A stretch of 64,000 nucleotides of DNA from JAHFUI01 sp039931615 (GTDB taxonomy: Bacteria > Acidobacteriota > Vicinamibacteria > Vicinamibacterales > CAVVIG01). The notes beneath the pieces were generated by a model that made no database searches, was not told the origin of the DNA, and saw nothing but the letters and a program-made list of their open reading frames with translations. The stretch's first letter is position 1. The number at the start of each line of letters is the position of its first letter. A program made the position numbers and the translations under genes. Of the stretch, positions 55,963 through 64,000 are shown one piece after another. The DNA lies in NCBI GenBank assembly GCA_039931615.1, contig JBDTRR010000023.1, positions 11,851 to 75,850 on the forward strand. Direction: 5' to 3'.

Positions 55963-56169
55963 GCTGAGTCAGTCGAGGGGTCCGTGAACGGCGCGACGCC
56001 GCCGGCGGACGACCAATTGTAATCTGTTGACGCGAGGGAGGGGAAGCGTGCGGGGTGGGTTGTCGTCATTCAATTTTGTCGTTTTTTTGCCGGCAGGCGC
56101 GCCCTTTGTCGCTTTTTCGCCGACGCCGGCGCCGACCGCACCGATCGTCCCGCGGCGTGTCTGTCGCCG

Positions 56170-56931
56170 ATGGTGATCTCCGTGGCACGCCGCCCCGCTC
56201 GATCCGACCCGGCCGGCCCCGCCGATTTCCGGCGGCCCGCCCTGCAGATGGTGCATGAACAGATCGTGGCCTGCGAACGCTGTCCGCGCCTGCGCACCTA
56301 CTGCCAGCGAATCGGCCGCGAGAAGCGGCGCGCCTACCGCGACGACATCTACTGGGCCCGGCCGGTTCCCGGCTTCGGCGATCCCCTGGCGCGCCTCCTG
56401 ATCGTCGGGCTCGCGCCGGCAGCTCACGGCGCCAACCGGACCGGCCGCGTATTCACCGGCGATGGGGTCGGCGGCTCGGGCGACTTCCTGATGGCGGCGC
56501 TGCATCGCGCCGGTTTCGCCAGCATCCCGACCTCCCACCGGCCCGACGATGGGCTGCTGCTGCGCGATGCGTATATCGCGGCCGCGGTGCGCTGCGCGCC
56601 CCCAGACAACAAGCCGACGCCCGAAGAGATCGTCAACTGCCTGCCGCACCTCGAAGCAGAGCTCGACGCACTGCCGCGGGTCCAGGTCGTGGTCGCGCTC
56701 GGCCGGATCGGGTTCGACGCCTACCTGCAGCTGCTGAGACGGCGTGGGCCTGGAGCGCGGCCCCGACCGGCGTTCGGCCACGGTCTGGCGCACCGGCTCC
56801 CAAATGGCCAGGCGCTGATCGGCTGTTACCACCCGAGCCGGCAGAATACCAACACCGGGAAGTTGACCGCGGCGATGATGGACGACGTGTTCCGCGCGGC
56901 GAGGCAGGCGCTGACACCGTCGGAGGCGTGA
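56170..56931 (+). CDS. Type 5 (UdgB-like) uracil-DNA glycosylase
   Basis: The 253-residue protein has Fe-S cluster cysteines in CERCPRLRTYC, then in RCAPPDNKPT and NCLPHLEAEL. The glycosylase motif is GLAPAAHGANRTGRVFTGD with Ala in the first position, and motif 2 is CYHPSRQNTNTGK. These distinguish family 5 (UDGb), which removes uracil, hypoxanthine and some oxidised bases. ATG 56170 or 56248 could start it; the longer form includes a basic N-terminus. Confidence 0.88.
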   Translation: MVISVARRPARSDPAGPADFRRPALQMVHEQIVACERCPRLRTYCQRIGREKRRAYRDDIYWARPVPGFGDPLARLLIVGLAPAAHGANRTGRVFTGDGVGGSGDFLMAALHRAGFASIPTSHRPDDGLLLRDAYIAAAVRCAPPDNKPTPEEIVNCLPHLEAELDALPRVQVVVALGRIGFDAYLQLLRRRGPGARPRPAFGHGLAHRLPNGQALIGCYHPSRQNTNTGKLTAAMMDDVFRAARQALTPSEA

Positions 56932-56950
56932 AGGGACCACGTTTCAGAAT

Positions 56951-57015
56951 CGTACGTGGCGTCCGACTTTAGTCGGACTACGGATCAATCCGGCTGAAGC
57001 CGGATCCCACGTACG
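56951..57015. repeat. Dispersed palindrome element with 9-bp terminal repeats, encoding the GDPD C-terminus
   Basis: CGTACGTGG (56951-56959) and CCACGTACG (57007-57015) bound two hairpins, GTCCGACT-TT-AGTCGGAC (56961-56978) and ATCCGGCT-GA-AGCCGGAT (56988-57005). The right half lies within the glycerophosphodiesterase gene and supplies its last codons and stop (Gly-Ile-Arg-Leu-Gln-Pro-Asp-stop). The middle matches the copy at 30381-30414. Confidence 0.8.
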
Positions 57016-57806
57016 AGGGGGACCATCAGATCCGGCCGGTCCGTGATCAACGCGTCCGCCCCCGATGCGAGCAGCCGCCTGGCGTCTGCCGGCTCGTCCA
57101 CCGTCCAGACCTGAACACCCAGGCCGGCGCGATGCGCCGCCTTGATGAAGCGCGGCGTGACGACGCGGGTACGGCCCGCCCATTCCGGGATCTGGTAACC
57201 GGTGTACCTCGCGCGCGGCATCGGCAGCCGGCACCAGGATCGGTAGAGCGCCCACCGCACTTCGGACCCTGACGCGCTGGTGGCGAGCGCCGGCTCGGCA
57301 GCTCGGGCTGCGCGAAGCAGGCCGGTGCCGAACGCGCCCAGGCAGACGCGATCGATCGCACCGGCGGCACGGACGGCGTCCACCGTGGCCCGCGCCAGCG
57401 CCACGCGATGACCCTTGAGCTCGACGATGATCCGGACGTCCCGATAGTGATGGAGCACGTCGGTCAGCGTCGGCACGTTGATTCCCCGGCCGCGGAACGG
57501 AAACCCGGCGGCGGCGCCAAAGCGGAACCCGGCGTCGGCGCGCCCGAGCTCGGCGGCGGTCCGTTCCGCCACCGGGCCCTGGAGATTTGTCGTCCGGTCC
57601 AGCGCGTCGTCGTGGTGGACGACGACGATGCCGTCGCGTGACAGGTGCACGTCCAGCTCCAGGCCGTCCGCGCCAAGGGCCAGGCCGTTGGCAAAAGCCG
57701 TCAGGGTATTTTCCGGGGCCAGCGCGCTCCCCCCGCGATGCGCGAAGACGAGCGGCCGGGGCGACGCGAAGAACTGGTGCAGCACGGTGGCGGTGAGTCT
57801 ACCCAC
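56985..57806 (-). CDS. Glycerophosphodiester phosphodiesterase
   Basis: The 273-residue TIM-barrel enzyme has VFAHRGGSALAPENTLTAF, LELDVHLSRDGIVVVHHDD, NVPTLTDVL and VELKGH, the catalytic motifs of GDPD proteins. The C-terminal VWTVDEPADARRLLASGADALITDRPDL is also typical. It hydrolyses glycerophosphodiesters to glycerol 3-phosphate and alcohol. No signal peptide is seen. The start is taken as GTG 57806; GTG 57785 is possible. The final seven residues come from a repeat element. Confidence 0.9.
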   Translation of the reverse strand: MGRLTATVLHQFFASPRPLVFAHRGGSALAPENTLTAFANGLALGADGLELDVHLSRDGIVVVHHDDALDRTTNLQGPVAERTAAELGRADAGFRFGAAAGFPFRGRGINVPTLTDVLHHYRDVRIIVELKGHRVALARATVDAVRAAGAIDRVCLGAFGTGLLRAARAAEPALATSASGSEVRWALYRSWCRLPMPRARYTGYQIPEWAGRTRVVTPRFIKAAHRAGLGVQVWTVDEPADARRLLASGADALITDRPDLMVPLVRGIRLQPD

Positions 57807-57957
57807 CGTTGCGCGGCGATCACAATGCAGCTGACGTCTCCAGGAAGAACCCGGTCGCGCCGATCGTCGCGGCGGCAGGAGGCGACGCCATTCCTTCAGT
57901 GCGATCGTGGCCGCCGCTGCGCCCATGATGCCCGTCCACTTCGGTTAGAATCGATCC

Positions 57958-59454
57958 ATGTCGGCCTCCATCCAGACGCTCGGCGATCTCCGCAAACAGT
58001 CCGGCCCGCGCCCGCGGCCAGTCAAGCAGGAAGTGCGGGACAATCTCGTCCGCAAGCTGCAGGCTGGCGAGACGCTCTTTCCGGGCATCGTCGGCTACGA
58101 CGAGACCGTCATCCCGCAGCTGGTGAACGCGATCCTGTCGCGCCACAACTTCATCCTGCTCGGGCTCAGGGGTCAGGCCAAGAGCCGGATTCTGCGCGGC
58201 CTTGTCGATCTGCTCGATGAACAGATTCCGGTCGTCCCCGGCTGCGAGATTCACGACAACCCGCTGGCGCCGCTGTGCGCCGCCTGCCGGGCGCGTCTGG
58301 CCAAGGAAGGCGACGGTCTGCCGGTCGCCTGGCTGCCGCGCGAAGCGCGGTTCGTGGAAAAACTGGCCACACCGGACGTGACGATTGCCGACATGGTCGG
58401 CGACATCGACCCGATCAAGGCGGCGCAGGCGGGTCTGAACCTGTCCGACGAGCTGACGATGCACTACGGGCTGCTGCCGCGCGCCAACCGCGGCATCTTC
58501 GCGATCAACGAGCTGCCCGATCTGGCCGGGAAGATTCAGGTCGGTCTGTTCAACATCCTGCAGGAAGGCGACGTCCAGATCAAAGGCTACCCGATCCGCC
58601 TCAAGCTCGACGTCATGCTCGTCTTCACGGCCAACCCGGAAGACTACACCGCCCGCGGCAAGATCATCACGCCGCTCAAGGACCGCATCGGATCGGAGAT
58701 CCGGACGCACTATCCAGCGACCCGCCAGAATGCCATGGCCATCACCCGGCAGGAGGCGTGGACCGACCGTCCGGGCGGCATCAAGGTGGAGATCCCGGAC
58801 TTCGTGCGCGAGGTGGTCGAGGAGGTGGCGTTCCAGGCGCGATCGGACCGCAAGATCGACAAGCGTTCGGGCGTCAGCCAGCGGCTGCCGATCACGACGC
58901 TCGAGCTCGTGGTGTCCAACGCCGAGCGGCGCGCGCTGCAGTGCGGCGAAACCCTCGTCGTGCCGCGGGTCACCGACCTCTACGCCGCGCTGCCGTCGAT
59001 CACCGGTAAGTTCGAGCTGGAATACGAGGGTGAGCTGCGCGGGGCGGAGCAGATTGCCCGCGATCTCATTCGATCGGCGGTCGGCAGCGTCTTTACCGGC
59101 ATCTTCGACGGGGTCGACACCCGCAAGGTGATCGAATGGTTCGATCTCGGCGGCGCGCTGCCGCTGAGCGATGCCTCGTCGGCCGACGAGGTGGTCGAGC
59201 TGTCCGGCGGCGTGCAGGGCCTGCGCGAGTTGGCGGAGCGCGCCGGCCTGCCGCCGGGCGCCGCCGCCCCGGCGGTCGCCTCGGCGGTCGATTTCGTGCT
59301 CGAGGGGCTCTATGCCCAGAAGAAAATCAGCCGCAGTGACGAACGCGGCTATGCCGCCAACGAGGCCCCGCCGCGGCGTCAGGCGCGGCGCGAAGAACCG
59401 ACGCTCGACGAAGAGATCCGGATGCCGACGGGGAAGAAGAAGTACTACAACTAG
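57958..59454 (+). CDS. AAA+ ATPase of the MoxR/Mg-chelatase type with altered Walker motifs
   Basis: This 498-residue protein starts its P-loop domain at about residue 40 (FPGIVGYDETVIPQLVNAIL). Walker A reads GLRGQAKS (69-76), with Ala where Gly is usual. Walker B reads GIFAINELPDL with Asn184 in place of the usual Asp. The insert GCEIHDNPLAPLCAACRA carries three Cys. ANPEDYTARGKIITPLKDRI is the sensor 1 region. It pairs with the VWA-protein gene 43 bp downstream, as MoxR/VWA pairs do, and may act as a chaperone-like machine. Partner or metal target is unknown. Confidence 0.85.
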   Translation: MSASIQTLGDLRKQSGPRPRPVKQEVRDNLVRKLQAGETLFPGIVGYDETVIPQLVNAILSRHNFILLGLRGQAKSRILRGLVDLLDEQIPVVPGCEIHDNPLAPLCAACRARLAKEGDGLPVAWLPREARFVEKLATPDVTIADMVGDIDPIKAAQAGLNLSDELTMHYGLLPRANRGIFAINELPDLAGKIQVGLFNILQEGDVQIKGYPIRLKLDVMLVFTANPEDYTARGKIITPLKDRIGSEIRTHYPATRQNAMAITRQEAWTDRPGGIKVEIPDFVREVVEEVAFQARSDRKIDKRSGVSQRLPITTLELVVSNAERRALQCGETLVVPRVTDLYAALPSITGKFELEYEGELRGAEQIARDLIRSAVGSVFTGIFDGVDTRKVIEWFDLGGALPLSDASSADEVVELSGGVQGLRELAERAGLPPGAAAPAVASAVDFVLEGLYAQKKISRSDERGYAANEAPPRRQARREEPTLDEEIRMPTGKKKYYN

Positions 59455-59455
59455 C

Positions 59456-59492
59456 CAATTAGGAATTGGAAATTAGGAATTAGGAATTAGGG
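59456..59492. repeat. ATTAGGAATT-type iterated simple repeat between AAA+ and VWA genes
   Basis: The words AATTAGGAATT, GGAAATTAGGAATT and AGGAATTAGG are repeated through the 42-bp gap. This is AT-rich DNA inside an otherwise GC-rich operon, and it provides AGGAATTAGGG upstream of the VWA start codon. Confidence 0.75.
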
Positions 59493-59496
59493 ATTC

Positions 59497-60828
59497 GTGA
59501 AGTATCGCTATACCAAGTTCACTGGCGAAGAGCTCGGCGATCTGGATCTTGAGGATCTGGTCGCCAAGCTGTCCGATCTGCTGCTGTCGAGCGGCTTCGG
59601 CAGTCCCAACGCCATGGACGAAGGCGATCGGACCATGCAGGCGCTCCACGACGCGATCCTGGATGCGTTGTTCAACGGCGGCGTGCTGCCGGAGCAGACG
59701 CTCGAACGGCTGCTCGGCGACCCGGCCGACGCCGATCAGTCCGACGCGCGATCGAAGCTCGAGGAACTGATCCAGCAGATCATCGATCGCATGACCGAGG
59801 AGGGCTACATCACCGCCGCGCCCGACCTCGACGCGGAACGCGAGCGCCGCCAGGGCCGCGGCGGCGGCGGCGGTCCCGACGCCCCGCAGTCGACCAGGTT
59901 CGAAGTCACCGACAAGACGCTCGACTTCCTCGGCTACCGCGCCCTGCGTGATCTGCTGGGCTCGCTCGGCAAGAGCAGTTACGGCCGCCACGACACTCGG
60001 GAACAGGCCACCGGCGTCGAGACGACCGGCGCGCCCAAGCCGTACGAGTTCGGCGATACCCTCAATCTGGACGCCGCCAGCACGCTGCTGAATGCAGTCC
60101 AGCGCGAGGCGCGCGAGGCGCGTGAGCGCGACGGCGGCGCCGCGGCGACCGCCGCCATCGCCGGCAATCCGGGCCTCCGCCACGCCGCCGCCCGGATCAA
60201 CGTCACCCACGAAGACCTGATGGTCGTGCAGGGCGAGTATCAGAGCTCGTGCGCGACCGTGCTGATGCTCGACTGCAGCCACAGCATGATTCTCTACGGC
60301 GAGGATCGATTCACACCCGCCAAGCGGGTGGCGCTGGCGCTGGCCCAGCTGATCAAGACGCAATACCCTGGCGATGCCCTGAACGTGGTGCTGTTCCACG
60401 ATTCAGCCGAGGAGATTCCGCTGGCCGAGCTCGGCCGGGTCCGGGTCGGTCCCTATTACACGAACACCCGCGAAGGTCTGCGGCTGTCCCGGCGCATTCT
60501 CGATCGCCAGCGCAAGGACATGCGGCAGATCATCATGATCACCGACGGCAAGCCGTCCGCCCTGACCCAGCCGGACGGCCGCATCTACAAGAACGCCTTC
60601 GGCCTCGACCCGTTCATCGTCGCCGAAACCTGTGCCGAAGTCGCCGCCTGCCGCAAGAGCGGCATCATGATCAACACCTTCATGCTCGCCCGCGACTACG
60701 ACCTGGTCAGCTTCGTCCGGCGCGTCGCCGAAATCTGCAAAGGCAAGGCCTACTTCACGACGCCGTACACACTCGGACAGTACGTGCTGATGGATTACAT
60801 GGACAAGAAGACGAAGACAATTCACTGA
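59497..60828 (+). CDS. VWA-domain protein, partner of the AAA+ ATPase
   Basis: The 443-residue protein has an acidic/helical N-terminal part, a Gly-rich linker (GRGGGGGPDAP) near residue 125, and a C-terminal von Willebrand A domain with an intact MIDAS: Asp259-Cys-Ser261-His-Ser263, a downstream Thr and TDGKPS. It starts with GTG 59497. It probably binds a metal-dependent ligand and is remodelled by the ATPase. The final YVLMDYMDKKTKTIH is basic. The substrate is unknown. Confidence 0.85.
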   Translation: MKYRYTKFTGEELGDLDLEDLVAKLSDLLLSSGFGSPNAMDEGDRTMQALHDAILDALFNGGVLPEQTLERLLGDPADADQSDARSKLEELIQQIIDRMTEEGYITAAPDLDAERERRQGRGGGGGPDAPQSTRFEVTDKTLDFLGYRALRDLLGSLGKSSYGRHDTREQATGVETTGAPKPYEFGDTLNLDAASTLLNAVQREAREARERDGGAAATAAIAGNPGLRHAAARINVTHEDLMVVQGEYQSSCATVLMLDCSHSMILYGEDRFTPAKRVALALAQLIKTQYPGDALNVVLFHDSAEEIPLAELGRVRVGPYYTNTREGLRLSRRILDRQRKDMRQIIMITDGKPSALTQPDGRIYKNAFGLDPFIVAETCAEVAACRKSGIMINTFMLARDYDLVSFVRRVAEICKGKAYFTTPYTLGQYVLMDYMDKKTKTIH

Positions 60829-60845
60829 ATCGGCGATCGGGCGTC

Positions 60846-60877
60846 GGGTGATCGGCGATTTCGATCGCCCATCATCC
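60846..60877. terminator. Hairpin with TTCG tetraloop between VWA and Lon-N genes
   Basis: GGCGAT-TTCG-ATCGCC (60854-60869) is extended by TGAT/ATCA across one C-C mismatch and by GG/CC further out. There is no T-tract. The left arm shares GGGTGATCGGCGAT with the hairpin at 30848. Confidence 0.5.
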
Positions 60878-60895
60878 GCTCGCCATATCACCGAT

Positions 60896-61579
60896 ATGAA
60901 GACTCAGATGTCTGATCTCCTGCCAATCTTCCCGCTGCCGAACGTCGTCCTCTTTCCCAACGTCTTCCTGCCGCTGCACATCTTCGAGCCGCGCTACCGC
61001 GAGATGGTGGCTGATGCGCTCGACAACGACCGCATGATCGGCATGGTCCTGCTGAAGCCGGGCTGGGAGCACGACTACGAAGGCCGGCCCCGCATCTATC
61101 CGATCGGCTGCAGCGGCGTCATCACCCACGCCGATCGGCAGACCGATGGCCGCTTCAACATCGTGTTGCGCGGCGTCGAGCGCTTCCGCGTCGTCGAGGA
61201 AGACAACAGCCGCTCCTACCGCCGCGCCCTGATCGACCCGGTGCTGGAGCGAACGCTCGAGCCCGAGGATCGCGCGATCCTGCGGCGGCAGCGATCCAAG
61301 CTCGAGGCCCTCGTCGCCCCGGCAATCGAGCGCCACTTCGAGCCGGGCGGCGGCGAGGCGAACGCGGCGGCCGGTCCGGTCGATCCGATGATCCCGTCCG
61401 GCATGGCCGACGAGGATCTCGTCAACGCGCTGGCCCAGTACCTGGACCTGGAACCGGTCGAGAAGCAGGCGCTGCTCGAGCGGCACTGCCTGCGATCCCG
61501 TGCCGAGTCGCTGGTCGAGCTGCTCGAAATGAAAGTGCTGATTGCCCGCACGCCGCGCGGCTCGCAGCTGGCTCACTGA
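60896..61579 (+). CDS. Lon protease N-terminal (substrate-binding) domain protein
   Basis: A 227-residue stand-alone LonN/PUA-like domain: LPIFPLPNVVLFPNVFLPLHIFEPRYREMVADAL and IGCSGVITHADRQTDGRFNIVLRGVERFRV are typical, and no ATPase or protease part follows. Such proteins are widespread with unknown function, perhaps adaptor or protein-binding roles. ATG 60896 or 60908 may start it. It converges on the YpdA-like gene and is separated from it by the heptamer repeat. Confidence 0.9.
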   Translation: MKTQMSDLLPIFPLPNVVLFPNVFLPLHIFEPRYREMVADALDNDRMIGMVLLKPGWEHDYEGRPRIYPIGCSGVITHADRQTDGRFNIVLRGVERFRVVEEDNSRSYRRALIDPVLERTLEPEDRAILRRQRSKLEALVAPAIERHFEPGGGEANAAAGPVDPMIPSGMADEDLVNALAQYLDLEPVEKQALLERHCLRSRAESLVELLEMKVLIARTPRGSQLAH

Positions 61580-61590
61580 GGCGCGTACCT

Positions 61591-61637
61591 GCAATCCGCA
61601 ATCCGCAATCCGCAATCCGCAATCCGCAATCCGCAAT
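61591..61637. repeat. Heptamer GCAATCC repeated in tandem
   Basis: GCAATCC is repeated six times and followed by GCAAT (61591-61637). It fills the gap between convergent genes and abuts the YpdA-like stop codon exactly. Confidence 0.95.
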
Positions 61638-62660
61638 TTAGACTCTCTCCATCCGCCCGGCGATGGTGGCGACGATTTTTTCGCCGTGGAACCGGCCGTT
61701 CTCGATGAAGACGTTGCTGGTATCCCGCCCGCAGATGGCGCCGCCGGCGAGGAACAGGCCCGGCACATTGGTCTCGAACGTCTCGGGATCGTAGTGCGGG
61801 ACGTTCGTGTCGCCCAGCACGATGCCGGCGCGCTGCAGCAGATCCCAGTCGGTGTGATAGCCGACCAGCAGGAAGACAGCATCGGCCGGCAGCTCCTCTT
61901 CCGCGTTCGATCCGGCTGTCGTGATGACGACCGACGCCGGGCGGATCTCGGTGACGCTGCTGTTGAAACGGGCGGCGACCGAACCTTCCTTGATCCGGTT
62001 TTCGATGTCGGGCCTGACCCAGTACTTGATGGTCTTTTTCAGTTCGGAGTGCCGGTGCACGAGCGTGACGTGGGCGCCGGAACGGAACAGCTCGAGCGCC
62101 CATTCGGCGGCCGAGTTGCCGCCGCCGACGATGACCACCCGGCGGCGATAGTAGGGATGCGGCTCGCTGTAGTAGTGGTGGACGTGCGGCAGATCCTCCC
62201 CCGGCACGTTGAGCCGGTTCACCGCGTCGTAGTAGCCGATCGCGAAGATCACGTTCCGGGCGTGCCGGACGCGCTGGACCCCTCGGGCCGACCGCGTTTC
62301 GACGGCAAACACCGCCGACGCCTCGCCTGCTGGTTCGCCACCGGCCTCCAGTTCGCGCTCGACCGAGAGGACCGTCTCCTCGAACGCGATCTGCAGTTCG
62401 AACGCCTCGACCACCTTGCGGTAGTATTTCAACGCCTCGACGCGGGTCGGCTTCTCGAACGGCGAGACGAACGGCAGGCGGCCAATCTCGAGCAGTTCCG
62501 GAGTGGTGAAGAAGACCATCTGCGGTGGAAAATTGAAGATGGAATTGACGAGCACACCCTGCTCGACCACCTGATAGTCGAGCCGCCGCTGCTGGGCGGC
62601 AATGGCGGCAGACAGCCCGGACGGCCCGGCGCCGATGATGAGGAGATCGCGAACGGCCAT
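61638..62660 (-). CDS. YpdA-like NAD(P)/FAD-dependent thiol-disulfide reductase
   Basis: The 340-residue flavoprotein has FAD site IIGAGPSGLSAA, a central NAD(P) site VIVGGGNSAAEWA and AGGAICGRDTSNVFIENGR near the C-terminus. The layout matches YpdA/Bdr, the bacillithiol disulfide reductase of Firmicutes that also occurs in several other phyla. The LVNSIFNFPPQMVFFTT segment is typical. It suggests a low-molecular-weight thiol such as bacillithiol; the biosynthetic genes are not in the window. ATG 62660 starts it. Confidence 0.88.
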   Translation of the reverse strand: MAVRDLLIIGAGPSGLSAAIAAQQRRLDYQVVEQGVLVNSIFNFPPQMVFFTTPELLEIGRLPFVSPFEKPTRVEALKYYRKVVEAFELQIAFEETVLSVERELEAGGEPAGEASAVFAVETRSARGVQRVRHARNVIFAIGYYDAVNRLNVPGEDLPHVHHYYSEPHPYYRRRVVIVGGGNSAAEWALELFRSGAHVTLVHRHSELKKTIKYWVRPDIENRIKEGSVAARFNSSVTEIRPASVVITTAGSNAEEELPADAVFLLVGYHTDWDLLQRAGIVLGDTNVPHYDPETFETNVPGLFLAGGAICGRDTSNVFIENGRFHGEKIVATIAGRMERV

Positions 62661-62850
62661 CTGTCGATCATAGTCCGACCGGACGCCGGGACCAGGCGCC
62701 GCCGGGTTGACCGTACACCCCCGTAATGGCCCGTTCAGCGCCCCAGACCGACCATTCACTGAAAGTCGCTCAACCAAGCCTTTATTCATCTATGATTTAC
62801 CGGAAATTAACCGTCCGCTTCGTCCGGCGGATCCCGAGGAGATGACGCGA

Positions 62851-64000
<1,150 letters not shown>

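Noticed and set aside
61591..61637. CRISPR-like array
   Set aside because: The 7-bp units are contiguous with no spacers, so this is a simple tandem repeat.
62780..62850. Sigma-70 promoter of the radical SAM gene
   Set aside because: TATGAT near 62791 resembles a -10 element, but no acceptable -35 lies 16-18 bp upstream; not supported enough to list.

Overview
This is a high-GC bacterial chromosome segment with dense genes on both strands and no rRNA, tRNA, phage or CRISPR. The gene content suggests an acidobacterium, most plausibly Vicinamibacteria (subdivision 6). The supporting features are a carboxypeptidase-regulatory-like TonB-dependent outer-membrane protein, a YpdA-type reductase, a homodimeric pyruvate dehydrogenase, an NtrC/sigma-54 system, DUF5777, and a radical SAM enzyme resembling tetraether/membrane-spanning-lipid synthases. 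It is also full of short dispersed palindromes around GTCCGGCTTCAGCCGGAC. This assignment is inferred from gene content, not from a marker gene.

Layout. 1-8175: end of a membrane protein, a lipoprotein penicillin-acylase homologue, DinB, a YheT-type hydrolase overlapping a DUF72 gene, a CusF-Sco lipoprotein, a transglutaminase-like protein, two small proteins and an EEP nuclease. 8176-16101 (minus strand): ECF sigma, anti-sigma, TlpA thioredoxin, small protein, HlyD/MacA adaptor, ABC ATPase, two FtsX-type permeases and a fatty-acid desaturase. 16447-21781: a three-part metalloprotease/beta-propeller/outer-membrane barrel protein, a hotdog thioesterase and a TPR protein with two aspartyl-protease motifs. 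22007-23346: NuoI, NuoB and a 7Fe-type ferredoxin, without other Complex I genes.

23671-32539: a redox/copper-flavoured locus. A barrel protein, a cupredoxin-like protein, a histidine kinase and a sigma-54 activator form one operon. Directly downstream lie three possible enhancer half-sites and a well-matched -24/-12 promoter, followed by a haem lipoprotein, a DUF5777 barrel and a second cupredoxin lipoprotein. A class II cytochrome c and a YVTN propeller lipoprotein face them. 32670-38588: a TonB-dependent protein, a BNR-type protein with Met/His and Cys motifs, a tiny Cys/His protein and an outer-membrane protein whose start codon overlaps that of the tiny gene.

38756-41279: a soluble MgtE-N/CBS protein next to a NRAMP-like transporter with altered ion-site motifs, together a candidate magnesium uptake and sensing unit. 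41331-49971: zinc-ribbon proteins, a di-haem cytochrome, a SLOG-type protein, a BaiN-like flavoprotein, a dynamin-like GTPase, a TetR regulator, lipoyl synthase and a 64-residue protein. 50063-55962: the pyruvate dehydrogenase operon (aceE, aceF, lpd), whose lipoyl cofactor would be made by the nearby lipoyl synthase. 56170-64000: a type 5 uracil-DNA glycosylase, GDPD, an AAA+/VWA pair, a Lon-N domain protein, a YpdA-like reductase and the start of the radical SAM gene, which runs off the window.

Intergenic DNA is unusually patterned. Apart from the dispersed palindromes, gaps carry their own short iterated word (14-bp, 7-bp or 10-bp units) or large hairpins. Some of these touch stop or start codons, and one encodes the C-terminus of a protein.
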